Notes: a model not told the origin generated them from the letters alone. Positions 45,948-54,950 are shown, numbered from the stretch's first letter. The stretch is DNA of 64,000 nucleotides from Pseudomonas arsenicoxydans (GCF_006438915.1 NZ_RCZE01000006.1:62001-126000); one strand, 5' to 3'. Numbers and translations are program-made.

Positions 45948-47096
45948 TTAGTCCGCAGAGGGATTCACGAGAGGAACGCTGAGGTCATAGATATCCATCA
46001 TCGACTCGTCACGGTGACCGGATGCCTCCTGTTTGTCGGCTCTGTTGCCCACTGTATCGGTGATTCCTCGGCGCTTGAAGTCGTGCATCCCGAAGCGTTG
46101 CTCGGCGGTGATGATCTCGGCTTTGATGGCCTGGGTGATGAACCGTTGCCAAGCAGTGTCGAGGCTGGACTTTTGCAACGCTCCGCCGTGAGCGGCTGTG
46201 ATGATCGGCCGTTGCTCCGCAGCGATCGGCACCGGCACCCGCTTTTTGCTCCATATGTCGGAGCGCACTTTCTTAGCACTTTCCCAAGCGGCACGAAGAC
46301 GTGGTGTCCAGCGCACGATGTTGTCACGGCTGCCTTTGCGCCGGTTGGTCAACACGCCCTCAGGGGTTTCGTTTGCGTCAGTGAGTGTCACCGTCTCGAT
46401 GCCGCGCAAACGACAGAGGTAGCTGATCTCCATCACGTACCACAGGTACGGCGCACACGCGCCAAGCTGGCCGCGTGTGAGCTGGCCCTGCTGTTGGGCG
46501 TATTTCACAAGCGCCTTCATGGCTGCGGGCTCTGGCAGACGCCGTTGCTTACGTTCCTTCGGTGCCTCAATGCCCTGAGCAGGGTTTGTCTCGACGAAGC
46601 CACGGTTTTTACCCCATTGCATCGTCCTGCGCAGGTAGCGAAGTGCGTGCGCAGCCTTTGACGGCGTTCCCGCTTCGGCGATCCGGTCGATCACGCGCTG
46701 TACCAGTGGCGCATTGAACTTGCGAACGGCCAGTTCACCCAGCGGTTTTTTTAGCTTGGTTGGAAAGGTCAGCAGGACGTCGCGGGAGTATTCGTAGTCA
46801 GCCTGGGTCTTGGGTTTCAGGCTATTGAATCGATCGCTTTTGTGAAACTGCTCGCACAGGTAACGCAGGCAGTCGCGGTCAACCCCGGAACGTTCTTCCA
46901 TCAGGCGATGGAGCTCGGAAAGGGTCGTGGTCGGCCCGGCCAGATTCGTCCGTCGTTGGTTGCCCCCCTCGTCGAAAAACAACGTGTACCAGACACCGGC
47001 TCCGCGCTGGTCGAAGTAAACAGACATCGGTAAGGCAGACTGATCGATGTGCGCCGGAATGTTCGGATTGTGCTTGCGCTTTCTACCGCGTCTCAT
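45948..47096 (-). CDS. int: Tyrosine-type phage integrase
   Basis: 382 residues. An N-terminal arm-binding part, a SAM-like core-binding domain (CLRYLCEQFHKSDRFNSLKP, then LRYLRRTMQWGKNRGF), and a catalytic domain with Arg in CRLRGIETVTL, His/Arg box MHDFKRRGITDT, GHRDESMMDIYD with the nucleophile Tyr. Placed next to the att site as in most temperate phages. It overlaps the DUF4224 gene by one base. Confidence 0.94.
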   Translation of the reverse strand: MRRGRKRKHNPNIPAHIDQSALPMSVYFDQRGAGVWYTLFFDEGGNQRRTNLAGPTTTLSELHRLMEERSGVDRDCLRYLCEQFHKSDRFNSLKPKTQADYEYSRDVLLTFPTKLKKPLGELAVRKFNAPLVQRVIDRIAEAGTPSKAAHALRYLRRTMQWGKNRGFVETNPAQGIEAPKERKQRRLPEPAAMKALVKYAQQQGQLTRGQLGACAPYLWYVMEISYLCRLRGIETVTLTDANETPEGVLTNRRKGSRDNIVRWTPRLRAAWESAKKVRSDIWSKKRVPVPIAAEQRPIITAAHGGALQKSSLDTAWQRFITQAIKAEIITAEQRFGMHDFKRRGITDTVGNRADKQEASGHRDESMMDIYDLSVPLVNPSAD

Positions 47097-47308
47097 CAGA
47101 TAATTTCCGGGCTATAGCTGTCCTGAGACGTTGCAGTATAGCCACCGGCCTGATTGACCAGATCCGTGGTAGTCCATGGACCGGTACGCCCGCGAAACAT
47201 GCGGATGCCCTGTTCGATAAGTGACCTTTCTACATCGGAGCGACGTTGGTAGCCGGTAATGCGCTGAAGGTCTGCGAAGACCAGGACATTGTCAGATCGG
47301 GAGTTCAT
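47096..47308 (-). CDS. DUF4224-family phage protein, excisionase-like position
   Basis: 70 residues: VLVFADLQRITGYQRRSDVE then RSLIEQGIRMFRGRTGPWTT, matching small DUF4224 proteins with an AlpA/Xis-like DNA-binding fold. Directly precedes int on the same strand and may act as recombination directionality factor; this is inferred from position. Confidence 0.75.
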   Translation of the reverse strand: MNSRSDNVLVFADLQRITGYQRRSDVERSLIEQGIRMFRGRTGPWTTTDLVNQAGGYTATSQDSYSPEII

Positions 47309-47369
47309 TGTTTGACCTCTTTCGTATGAGGCGCCGAGGGGTTGCAGCCCCTCGTCGCCATTTCGTTTT

Positions 47370-47507
47370 TTACTTGGCGAGCCATATCAGTACGTCAGGC
47401 ACCTGCATGGCCGTGATAGTGATCAGTACGACGGTTGCAATGATGCTGAGCAGGTTGCTGAACATTTCCTTGCCAGCCTGTTGGGCTGTTTCGTTGGTAC
47501 GCGGCAT
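47370..47507 (-). CDS. Small membrane protein of the prophage
   Basis: 45 residues: MPRTNETAQQAGKEMFSNLL followed by a single transmembrane helix SIIATVVLITITAMQVPDVL and IWLAK. AGGAGAG lies six bases before the ATG, the same leader (GAAAGGAGAGAAC) as the next gene upstream, which supports real translation. Function unknown. Confidence 0.6.
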   Translation of the reverse strand: MPRTNETAQQAGKEMFSNLLSIIATVVLITITAMQVPDVLIWLAK

Positions 47508-47545
47508 AGTTCTCTCCTTTCATTGGTTGCCGGTTGCAGCCGGCG

Positions 47546-47842
47546 TTACAGGTTGTTGTCTGGTAGTCGCAGCAGGTGCAGCACCAGGTCTTCAAATTCG
47601 TTCGTGTCTTCGGTGCATGACCTCCATTCCAAAACCGCCTGGATCTGTAGCCTTGAACAATTCAGCACCAGGATCTCGCGCTGACCGTCGGTGGCCCGTA
47701 CTTCCAAGATGTCGACCAGGCCGTTGGCGCCGTAGGCTTCGGCCTGCACCGTTTTGCGATGATCGTTTCCGAGTTCGTTGAGCAGCTGGGAGGTGCGGTC
47801 CTGCAGGCTTTTCGCAGTGCCGGCAACGACTTGAATCTGCAT
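47546..47842 (-). CDS. Hypothetical early prophage protein
   Basis: 98 residues: MQIQVVAGTAKSLQDRTSQL, rich in Leu and acidic residues, no signal or membrane segment. GAAAGGAGAGAAC directly precedes the ATG, identical to the leader of the 45-residue gene downstream. No family recognised. Confidence 0.65.
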   Translation of the reverse strand: MQIQVVAGTAKSLQDRTSQLLNELGNDHRKTVQAEAYGANGLVDILEVRATDGQREILVLNCSRLQIQAVLEWRSCTEDTNEFEDLVLHLLRLPDNNL

Positions 47843-47882
47843 GGTTCTCTCCTTTCAGGGCTGTTCGACGTGGGTTGCAGCT

Positions 47883-50693
47883 CTACGCCTGGAACATCCA
47901 GCACTTGACGGTGGGTGACTTGGTGATCGTGTTGTTATTCCGCGTGGCTTGATAAGCGCGCACCGCGCTGTCGACGGCCTTATTCGACTCCAGGAATTTG
48001 CGGCAGCGGGATTCCTTCAGGCGATCGCGCAGCTCGCTGACGTCGGCGAGCTTCTGCCGGTGTTCTGCGGCTCGTTCGACGAACTCGTTGAGGTTGATCG
48101 CGATGACGTTGTCTTTTTTGCTGTGGTTGACCACCGGGCCATCGGCGTCGAGGCCTTGGAGGTAGTCGTAGACTTCCCAGAATTCCGCGACGACAGGGTG
48201 GTCTGCACTGATCGAGCTTTGGCGCTCGATCGCCATTGCGATGATGCAACGTTGGGTGGTGCTGATCTGGGTATCGCTCAGGGGTACGAACGAGCGGATG
48301 CAGTCCAACAGACCGAGCAACTGGGCATGGTTTTTAACGATCCGTTCGACGCGGATATAGCCTCGCAACTGATTGCCGCATTTTTGGCATGCGGCCTTTT
48401 CGTTGTTGACTGGGTACTCGGTGTCGCAACTGATGCAATGGGTGTGCAGCCGGCGCAAACGGGCCTCGTGTGAGGGAATTTTGTCGGCAAGCGTGGACAT
48501 AACATCGGTTTCGCGTTTCACCGCCTGCAGCAGGAAGTGGCTGAGCTGGTTGCCGTCCAGGGCAGTCAGCCGGTCAGCTGCGGCTCGGCTTTCAGGCGTT
48601 ACGTTTGGCCGCACGAAGTGCAGCTTCACAATCCGCGTCATGATGGCTTCGGAAGCAATGACAGGCGCGTTTTGGCTGATCGCGATCGTGCCTCGGAAGG
48701 GCGGCTCGTACGTTTCGTTGCCGGCGGTTTTAACGCCCTTTGTCGCCAAGGTACCGCCACCGAAGTAATCCTTTAGCTCGTCCCATTCGAAGTTTTTTGC
48801 GTGGGACTTGTCGTCGCCGCTCCGATCGGACTCCAGCAGCACTACTGGCATGCCGGACACTTGCCCCATAAGCCGGCTACGCCCGGCCTTGGTGGATTTC
48901 GATGGGTCAAATCCCTCGTAGCTTGCGCGGCCGAGCAGTTTCCACAGCAGTTTGAGCAGGGTGGTTTTACCGGCACCGGCCTCACCAGTGGCTTCGAGGA
49001 AGGGGAACGACTCATATCTAGAGCGGATCTGCTCGGCGAACAGTGATCCGAACCAGAAGGTCAGCGCGACAACGCCCTGAGCGCCGAAGCATGTCCACAA
49101 CAATTTGGCCCATTCGTCGCTGTATTCCTTCGGGTCGCGCTGAATTCGCACCGGTACCGCGCGCTGCAGGGTTTTCAGGCGCAGCTTCCCGAACTCGAAG
49201 AATTCCTCGTCATTAACGTCGACCACTTGGCCATCTTTGATCGCCACGTCGCCATACACGTAGCAGCCGTATTCCTTGCTGTACCCGACGAAGTCGATCG
49301 TCTGAACGGTTTTGATCGCGAACAGCTGGTCCTTCATGATCTTGTCGAGCTGCTGACCGCTGCCGGTGAACACCGCACCGGCGGCCATGCCGAGTAGACG
49401 TTTCTTGAATTCGCTCGCAGCTGCGACCTGGCCACCGGTGAAGGTGTTTTTGACCGAACCGCCGTCGTGCGGAAAGTCGACCCGGAAGAAGTACCAGGAT
49501 TCGTCCGTGATTTCGTTGCGCTGGAAGTACAGCGCCTGGGGATAGCAGTTGGCGATCTCGACCACACAGCCCGACATGCGCAGCGCTTTCTCACGCATCG
49601 CTTTGTTGTTCAGCTGCTGCTCTTCGTGGTTTTCGCTCGTTTCCAGCGCCTGCATGGCGCTGTTGAATTTGCTGATATCCAGCTTCCACCAATACAGCCG
49701 GGACTCAAACCCGAAGTGGAATTCCTCGCGTTCGCGCCAGTCGTAAATCAGCAGGGCTTTTTCTGATGCACTTTCGGCGATCAACATGGCTCCGTGGTGG
49801 CGGGCCTCGTTGAGATCCGCTTCGGTCCGCCGCCGGCGATCGGCTTCATCACTGACGAACGCCCAGCGCTGATGCAAGTCGTTCCAGTCCACCTTCCGCG
49901 CATCGCGTTGCGGAATTTGAGCCGCAGTGCATTCAAAGCCCAAAGCCCGAGCCATTGCGACCCATTTGCGCGTGTAACGGTGCGCGCCAGGCTCGTTGTC
50001 CAGTGCCCATACCAATCTTGGTAGATTGCCTGCTCGATCGACGGCCAGTGCTTTCAGCGAGACCTCGGGAAAAGCATTCGACGACATTGCCGCGACCGCA
50101 TCGATCGCGTTGTGCTCAAGGGCTATCGCATCAAAAATGCCTTCGACAATCCACAGCTCCTCGGTCTGTGACAGGTCGATATTCGGCGAGCACCACCAGT
50201 AGCCCTTGTACGACTCCCCGGGTTTGAATCGCGCCTTCTTCTTTCCGAAGCGCTGAGGCTGGTCAATCAGGCGCTCCCAGTAACCGCCGCGCTCCAAGGG
50301 AAAACGGACCGTTGCCGACCCGATATTCAGGACGCGATCAAAATAGTTTTCCTGGGTGAATAGTCCGGCGACCAACTCGATCTTGAAGCCCCGAGCGAAC
50401 TCCATGTAAGCGCGGGCGCTTGCTGTCGGTTGATCGTCTGTGGCCGGTGCACGTTTGCTCCAGTCGTCGAACAGATCCGCGTACAGCTCTTTGACATGCC
50501 ACTGCTGACCGCATTTGCTCTCACGACCGCATTTGATGAACCACGGGTTTTCGAAGCTCGAATACAGTTCCTTCTTTGAGCAGGCAGGGCAGGTGCCGCC
50601 GCGCATGAAGTCGGTGCCTGTGCGATGCCGCAGGCCATAGTCGTTTTCGAGTCGGGTCAGTACGTCGCCCCGCATTTGATGTTCCATCGTCAC
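47883..50693 (-). CDS. Phage primase-helicase replication protein
   Basis: 936 residues. A zinc-binding primase domain (CPAC at 35-38, then Cys55 and Cys61), a Toprim domain with EG in LWIVEGIFDAIAL (about 181-192), and an ATPase domain with Walker A GEAGAGKTTL (570-579), followed by a second CxxC pair (CISCDTEY, CQKCGNQL near residue 770-800) and a helical tail. Unwinds DNA and lays primers for phage replication. It overlaps the 77-residue gene upstream by 4 bases. Confidence 0.9.
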   Translation of the reverse strand: MTMEHQMRGDVLTRLENDYGLRHRTGTDFMRGGTCPACSKKELYSSFENPWFIKCGRESKCGQQWHVKELYADLFDDWSKRAPATDDQPTASARAYMEFARGFKIELVAGLFTQENYFDRVLNIGSATVRFPLERGGYWERLIDQPQRFGKKKARFKPGESYKGYWWCSPNIDLSQTEELWIVEGIFDAIALEHNAIDAVAAMSSNAFPEVSLKALAVDRAGNLPRLVWALDNEPGAHRYTRKWVAMARALGFECTAAQIPQRDARKVDWNDLHQRWAFVSDEADRRRRTEADLNEARHHGAMLIAESASEKALLIYDWREREEFHFGFESRLYWWKLDISKFNSAMQALETSENHEEQQLNNKAMREKALRMSGCVVEIANCYPQALYFQRNEITDESWYFFRVDFPHDGGSVKNTFTGGQVAAASEFKKRLLGMAAGAVFTGSGQQLDKIMKDQLFAIKTVQTIDFVGYSKEYGCYVYGDVAIKDGQVVDVNDEEFFEFGKLRLKTLQRAVPVRIQRDPKEYSDEWAKLLWTCFGAQGVVALTFWFGSLFAEQIRSRYESFPFLEATGEAGAGKTTLLKLLWKLLGRASYEGFDPSKSTKAGRSRLMGQVSGMPVVLLESDRSGDDKSHAKNFEWDELKDYFGGGTLATKGVKTAGNETYEPPFRGTIAISQNAPVIASEAIMTRIVKLHFVRPNVTPESRAAADRLTALDGNQLSHFLLQAVKRETDVMSTLADKIPSHEARLRRLHTHCISCDTEYPVNNEKAACQKCGNQLRGYIRVERIVKNHAQLLGLLDCIRSFVPLSDTQISTTQRCIIAMAIERQSSISADHPVVAEFWEVYDYLQGLDADGPVVNHSKKDNVIAINLNEFVERAAEHRQKLADVSELRDRLKESRCRKFLESNKAVDSAVRAYQATRNNNTITKSPTVKCWMFQA

Positions 50694-50923
50694 GCCTGCT
50701 TTCTGATGGCGACCTGAAGGGCGCCGAGAGTTGTTTTTTGAGCCGCCAAGGCGGGGTAGGCAGAGAGAATTGCGCCGGTCCGGAAGCCATCAGGGATGCG
50801 CCGAAACTCATCTGAGTACCAATGCTCCTGAATGCCCATCCGAAGGCGCTCACGCAGCTCCTGGTGCAGGGCTTCAGCGAGGTTTTTACTAAGGTCCATC
50901 CGGATGGAAAGTGCTGTATTCAT
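50690..50923 (-). CDS. Hypothetical early prophage protein
   Basis: 77 residues: MNTALSIRMDLSKNLAEALH then QELRERLRMGIQEHWYSDEF. Helical, charged, no family recognised. Overlaps the primase start by 4 bases, so it is translated in the same unit. Confidence 0.65.
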   Translation of the reverse strand: MNTALSIRMDLSKNLAEALHQELRERLRMGIQEHWYSDEFRRIPDGFRTGAILSAYPALAAQKTTLGALQVAIRKQA

Positions 50924-50987
50924 GGCTTTTTCCCTGATTTCGGGCGCAACTTGCCCAAACCCACTCGCTTAAGGTGGTGCTATTCGG

Positions 50988-51362
50988 TTAGTTGAAAGGG
51001 GCTGTCGGTTGAGGCTCGGTGGCGTCGACCAGGTGTTTGAATATCAACACGACGGGAATGGCGAAGGACTTGCCGCTGGCTGGGTCTGTGAGCATCGCCA
51101 CGGACGCACTGCTGTTCTTTAGGTCGAGGTGGCGCTGGACACCACTGGAATGCAATTCGGCGTATGCCAAACCCGTCAAAGTTTCGGCGAGGTAGACAGG
51201 TACTTCCAATGTCGCTTGCAGGTACGTGACGGTGCGGTTGAAGAGTTGCTGGTCATTTTCCAGGTGTTCAGCCTGGTGGCGTTGCATGTAGCAAAGCGCG
51301 GCGCTCTGCATGGCGGCGCGGTACTCGCGTTCGGGGTTTTGCGCATTGGTCATCATGTTCAT
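50988..51362 (-). CDS. Hypothetical early prophage protein
   Basis: 124 residues, mainly helical in the first half (MQSAALCYMQRHQAEHLEND). Overlaps the Ogr-like gene by one base. Function not recognised. The start could be either of the ATGs near the beginning (MNMM). Confidence 0.65.
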   Translation of the reverse strand: MNMMTNAQNPEREYRAAMQSAALCYMQRHQAEHLENDQQLFNRTVTYLQATLEVPVYLAETLTGLAYAELHSSGVQRHLDLKNSSASVAMLTDPASGKSFAIPVVLIFKHLVDATEPQPTAPFN

Positions 51363-51643
51363 CAGGCCGTCTCCAGCTCAAGTAGGTCCATTTGTTGTTC
51401 GCCTTCCTTCTTCATCGCGTGCCTGCGAATTGCCACTGGGGCAACCGGCAGGCGAACGGACGGATTGGGCATACCGGAGGGGCTCATTTCATGAGTCATT
51501 TCGAACTCAGCCCGAACTGACCAGCCGCAGGCCTCGTTGGTGCATTGCAGGTAGGCAATACGCAGAAAAATGTGCGTGCCTTCACTTGTGCGGATCCGCA
51601 TTCGCCCTAGGCAATGCGGGCATACCAGTTTGTAAGTGCTCAC
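51362..51643 (-). CDS. ogr: Ogr/Delta-like zinc-finger late activator
   Basis: 93 residues. Zinc ligands C8-x2-C11-x22-C34-x4-C39 (VCPHC ... LQCTNEAC) match the P2 Ogr / P4 Delta family that activates late-gene promoters. Here it lies in the early region rather than after gene D as in P2. Target promoters would drive the tail operon. Confidence 0.85.
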   Translation of the reverse strand: MSTYKLVCPHCLGRMRIRTSEGTHIFLRIAYLQCTNEACGWSVRAEFEMTHEMSPSGMPNPSVRLPVAPVAIRRHAMKKEGEQQMDLLELETA

Positions 51644-51709
51644 TTTGTTTCCCCCATCGCAAATTGCGACTTTTCGGCTAAAGCCGAGAATTGGTGACGC
51701 TTCTTGCGC

Positions 51710-52195
51710 CTACTTCGTATCCTGGCTGCCCGGTTTTTCCCGGTGCAGAACGATCACCGCAGTGACCTCTTCATGTCTGGCTGCTACGTGTGCTCGATGT
51801 GCCGCGAGGATGTCCTGCACCTCGTCGTCTTGGATGACGCCGTCTTGAAGTGCCTTGGCGATGATGGCGTCAACTAGCCCGCGCTTTACGGTGGTGTTGA
51901 TTGAACGCGCGTACAGGTCGAGGTTGTCGAGTTGCCCTGCCTCAGCTACGGGGACAAAAACACCGCCATACAGATTGCAGACGAAGTCGGGCAGGTGAGT
52001 GGTGCCGGTTTGCGACTCCAGCAGGCAAATCTGGTCGTCGGTCAGTGGGCGGCTACCAGCGTTTTCATACGCGTGGTTGTCGAACTTTTTGACCGACATC
52101 CCTAGACGCGGTGCTGCGCAATCACGACCGCCCGGGTACGCGCAAATGACTGCGCTCACAACTTGCCGGCGGGTTTCTAGAACAGTGCGTTTCAT
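51710..52195 (-). CDS. CII/YmfL-like phage regulatory protein
   Basis: 161 residues from MKRTVLETRRQVVSAVICAY (an in-frame ATG 33 codons upstream would enter the neighbouring gene's leader). YPGGRDCAAPRLGMSVKKFD then NHAYENAGSRPLTDDQICLL is the helix-turn-helix pattern of YmfL/P2 Cox-CII-type proteins. It follows the Cro-like gene, as expected of an early regulator. Confidence 0.8.
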   Translation of the reverse strand: MKRTVLETRRQVVSAVICAYPGGRDCAAPRLGMSVKKFDNHAYENAGSRPLTDDQICLLESQTGTTHLPDFVCNLYGGVFVPVAEAGQLDNLDLYARSINTTVKRGLVDAIIAKALQDGVIQDDEVQDILAAHRAHVAARHEEVTAVIVLHREKPGSQDTK

Positions 52196-52224
52196 CTTCT
52201 GGTTTCTCAAAAAGGTGGATGCAA

Positions 52225-52446
52225 TTAATTTGAGATCACGCCGTCTTTGATACCCAGAAGCACAGCCGCTCGGTGAGCTTCGCCTCGCAAACATTTTTTT
52301 TGACCATTCAGCACTGCATAAACAGTGCTGGGGTTGAGGTCGTGTCGTTTGGCGAAATCAGCAGCAGACAGTCCCTGCGCGACCAACTTACTTCGAGCTA
52401 GCTGTAGTGCTTGCTCGGTGATAGCAGTGTTCGGCATAGTGCTCAT
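52225..52446 (-). CDS. Cro-like helix-turn-helix protein (BcepMu gp16 type)
   Basis: 73 residues: ARSKLVAQGLSAADFAKRHD then LNPSTVYAVLNGQKKCLRGE, a compact helix-turn-helix. Divergent from the repressor gene, so it is the first gene of the leftward early operon and probably plays a Cro-like role. Confidence 0.8.
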   Translation of the reverse strand: MSTMPNTAITEQALQLARSKLVAQGLSAADFAKRHDLNPSTVYAVLNGQKKCLRGEAHRAAVLLGIKDGVISN

Positions 52447-52480
52447 TCGTGTGATTTAGTGTGGAATTCTGGCGATCTTG

Positions 52481-52497
52481 GTCCAATTAATTGGGAC
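52481..52497. promoter_or_regulatory. Operator between repressor and Cro-like genes
   Basis: GTCCAATTAATTGGGAC: perfect core CCAATTAATTGG (52483-52494) in the 77-base divergent region, likely bound by the repressor and Cro-like protein. Confidence 0.55.
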
Positions 52498-52523
52498 TGT
52501 CAAGCTATGAGGGTGCAATTTTG

Positions 52524-52871
52524 ATGACCATTGGAGCTCGGCTTCGCGATGAGCGGGCGCGGCTGGGCGTTAGCCAAACGGAATTGGCAAATGTTTGCGG
52601 TATTGCAAAGAACACTCAGCTGAATTACGAAAAAGATGAGCGGAGTCCTGATGCTCCCTACCTTTTGCTAGCGAACAAAGCTGGGGTGGACGTTCACTAC
52701 GTATTGTTTGGTGAGCGTCTACCTGCATCTGCAGATCTGCTGTCGCCGCTTGAGGCAGAAGTGCTCTCATATTTCCGCGATCTGTCGGACTACGACAAAG
52801 AGTCGCTGCGCCGTATGGCCTACGCGATGGCTTCCGTTGGGAAAGACTCAACACCTGCCCCCAGGACTTAA
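52524..52871 (+). CDS. Prophage XRE-family repressor
   Basis: 115 residues from MTIGARLRDERARLGVSQTE. The helix-turn-helix is at residues 3-60 (LGVSQTELANVCGIAKNTQL, then NYEKDERSPDAPYLLLANKA). The C-terminal segment, LSPLEAEVLSYFRDLSDYDK-ESLRRMAYAMASV (73-105), is a predicted oligomerisation helix pair. There is no LexA-type peptidase domain, so the protein cannot cleave itself in the SOS response and another induction route is needed. A terminator follows. Confidence 0.88.
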   Translation: MTIGARLRDERARLGVSQTELANVCGIAKNTQLNYEKDERSPDAPYLLLANKAGVDVHYVLFGERLPASADLLSPLEAEVLSYFRDLSDYDKESLRRMAYAMASVGKDSTPAPRT

Positions 52872-52903
52872 AATCCATATTTAATTAGTAGGAACTAGGA
52901 GCC

Positions 52904-52935
52904 AAAAAAGCCCAGCAGAAGCTGGGCTTTTTGTA
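52904..52935 (+). terminator. Terminator after the repressor
   Basis: AAAAAAGCCCAGC / GCTGGGCTTTTT stem with AGAA loop. Confidence 0.9.
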
Positions 52936-52979
52936 TCTGAACGAATACCCCCCATTGGCTAAATGGTTGGATATGGTTA

Positions 52980-52995
52980 CTGTATGTGCATACAG
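52980..52995 (+). promoter_or_regulatory. LexA (SOS) box
   Basis: CTGTATGTGCATACAG matches CTGT-N8-ACAG exactly, and all but two of its 16 bases are palindromic. It ends 19 bases before the start of the 71-residue gene and would place that gene under LexA control. Confidence 0.8.
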
Positions 52996-53014
52996 TATTG
53001 GAGCATGACAGGCG

Positions 53015-53230
53015 ATGGAACCGATTTGCATCACCCCCGTACCCGCAGCCGATGGGCTTGCAATGTTGGAGCCCGTAACGAGATGGGAACGAGAGCTGAT
53101 TGTCGGCTACAGACGTTTATCCAACGATGATCAAGAGCGCTTGCTCCTGGTGCTGAATGCTTTGGTTTCTGTTACCGATGAAGGAAAGCCAAGTGCACGT
53201 TTGATGTCCTGTCAGCAACACGCCTGCTAA
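53015..53230 (+). CDS. SOS-controlled small protein resembling the repressor C-terminus (candidate antirepressor)
   Basis: 71 residues, no helix-turn-helix. Residues 21-53 (VTRWERELIVGYRRLSNDDQ-ERLLLVLNALVSV) align without gaps with repressor residues 73-105: 11 of 33 identical (Glu, Glu, Arg, Leu-Ser, Asp, Glu, Leu, Ala, Ser-Val) and many conservative changes. The LexA box lies 19 bases before the start; GGAG is 11 bases before the ATG. The stop overlaps the convergent gene D by 4 bases. The likely role is to trap or hetero-oligomerise with the repressor during DNA damage; this is inference. Confidence 0.65.
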   Translation: MEPICITPVPAADGLAMLEPVTRWERELIVGYRRLSNDDQERLLLVLNALVSVTDEGKPSARLMSCQQHAC

Positions 53231-54507
53231 GAAGGGGTGGCGACTGCCTTGCTCGCGGTCAGCCGCTTGTACTCACGTTCGACCGCACGCTGTGCCGACT
53301 TCTTGCTCTCATACAGGTGTGTCAGCCGTTTCGGCTTGCTCTGGTCACCCTCGGTAAGCTTTTGCTGCTTACCGCTCTTCTTGTCGCGGTACCACGCGAC
53401 GATGCCCGTGTAATCCTTGGCATCGTCAGCCAGCTCCGCTACCTCGTCACCATCTGGCAACTTTGATTCAAGCTCAAGACTCGTGGTGAATGAGTCCGAC
53501 GTGAAACTGTGTTTGACGTTGCCCCCCAGCCAGATAATGTCCGCAATTTCCTGCTTGATGCCTGTCAGGGAGTAGGTGAGCTCCGGTGTTAGATCCGGAC
53601 GACCACGCGCCAGCGAGTAGCTGAGAGTTGCCGTCCCCCGCTGCAGCTTGTTCCACTCAGCCCGGGCAGCGACCAGTGCGGTTTTCTGATCGGTATAGGA
53701 ATGCCGCAGGTCCTTAATGTTGTCGCCGCCGCCGGAAATCGCCTCTTTTTTTTCGGCGCTGTTGACGTCGTAATAAAACGCTCGCACGCCCGTGTAACTG
53801 TCCCGGTCCGCTTGTAGGAAACGGTGCTGGTCGCCGTCCCGGCGGGTCAGGGTGATGTGCGGCAGGTTCAATCCGCTGGCGCTGGTTGCATTGCCGATCG
53901 GCATGAACAGCAGCTTGCCGGCTTTCACTGTGGCGATAGCATCGTGCTCTTGTCCCAGGCGGGAGAGCAGGTTCGCGTCTGATTCATTGGCCTGGTCAAG
54001 ATGCACCAATTTGATCGCACTGAGAGCGGCGCTTACCAACGGGCCAAGGCCGTATGCGCCCGCAATGGCTTGTACGACTGACTCAATTGTTTCGTCATGC
54101 CAGCTTCGTTCCCGTTTGACCTTCAACCCAGCACTCAGGTCCACGCTGCGCGCTCGGATGTTCAGCTGGTCCGGCGCACCGCTGTGTTCGGTCTCGTCGA
54201 CCGTATACGAACCTTTATCGACCAAGCCAGTATCGCTCCAGCCAAGCCACAAGCGCAGGGTTGCGCCTTTCGGCGGAATTACCAGACGCCCGTCATGATC
54301 CGAGAGCGTGACATCGAGCTGGTCTGCCGTGAGTCCGCGGTTGTCGGTCAGTTCGATGCTCATCAGGCGCTGCTCGATCGCCGCTGTGATGTCGCGTCCG
54401 TCGACCTCGAGCCGGCAAATTGGACGCGGGTAGGCGTTCGCTTCTCGCATGGCGGCCTGCGCATCATTCAGATAGCTATCGATCTGACTCAGTGCCTGGT
54501 CAATCAC
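53227..54507 (-). CDS. Phage late control / tail protein GpD
   Basis: 426 residues, contractile-tail hub/spike baseplate protein like P2 gpD (gp27-like). PRPICRLEVDGRDITAAIEQ then RLMSIELTDNRGLTADQLDV, and LSDHDGRLVIPPKGATLRLW at the N-terminus, are typical. Overlaps gene U by 4 bases. Last gene of the tail operon. Confidence 0.92.
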   Translation of the reverse strand: MIDQALSQIDSYLNDAQAAMREANAYPRPICRLEVDGRDITAAIEQRLMSIELTDNRGLTADQLDVTLSDHDGRLVIPPKGATLRLWLGWSDTGLVDKGSYTVDETEHSGAPDQLNIRARSVDLSAGLKVKRERSWHDETIESVVQAIAGAYGLGPLVSAALSAIKLVHLDQANESDANLLSRLGQEHDAIATVKAGKLLFMPIGNATSASGLNLPHITLTRRDGDQHRFLQADRDSYTGVRAFYYDVNSAEKKEAISGGGDNIKDLRHSYTDQKTALVAARAEWNKLQRGTATLSYSLARGRPDLTPELTYSLTGIKQEIADIIWLGGNVKHSFTSDSFTTSLELESKLPDGDEVAELADDAKDYTGIVAWYRDKKSGKQQKLTEGDQSKPKRLTHLYESKKSAQRAVEREYKRLTASKAVATPS

Positions 54508-54944
54508 AGGATTTTCCTCAGAATGTTGCCGGCTGTACTGACGGCTGCGCCGAGCAGGTCAACGCGCCCATCATCGATCCGCTTGAGCGCAATGGTGAAT
54601 TCAATTCGCCGTGCTGCGCCGTCCTGGAAGAACAGGGTTTTGGTCTCGCTGATGTTCTCGATCACCCAGATGCCCAATATCCTGCCGGTGCCTTCAATCA
54701 ACGGCCAGGCCTTGCCGGTATCCGCCATGGCACGAAGTGTGTCGAGGCTGAGCGGCGTTCCCGCGAGTGCCGGCAGAAGAATTCCAGGCATGCTGATTGA
54801 GTCCTCCCCACGACCCAGGAACTGGCGTGCTGGGTTGGTACCAATGCGGGAGGTCGAGCCGTGACGCCATTCTGTCTGCCGCTGCAGTTCCTGATACGCC
54901 AGCGTCTCGAGGCTGAAAATGAACATGCCCAATGACATCATCAT
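54504..54944 (-). CDS. Phage tail protein GpU
   Basis: 146 residues; MMMSLGMFIFSLETLAYQEL followed by QRQTEWRHGSTSRIGTNPAR is the P2 gpU pattern. AGGAG precedes the start. Needed for tail completion. Confidence 0.92.
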   Translation of the reverse strand: MMMSLGMFIFSLETLAYQELQRQTEWRHGSTSRIGTNPARQFLGRGEDSISMPGILLPALAGTPLSLDTLRAMADTGKAWPLIEGTGRILGIWVIENISETKTLFFQDGAARRIEFTIALKRIDDGRVDLLGAAVSTAGNILRKIL

Positions 54945-54950
54945 GTCCGT

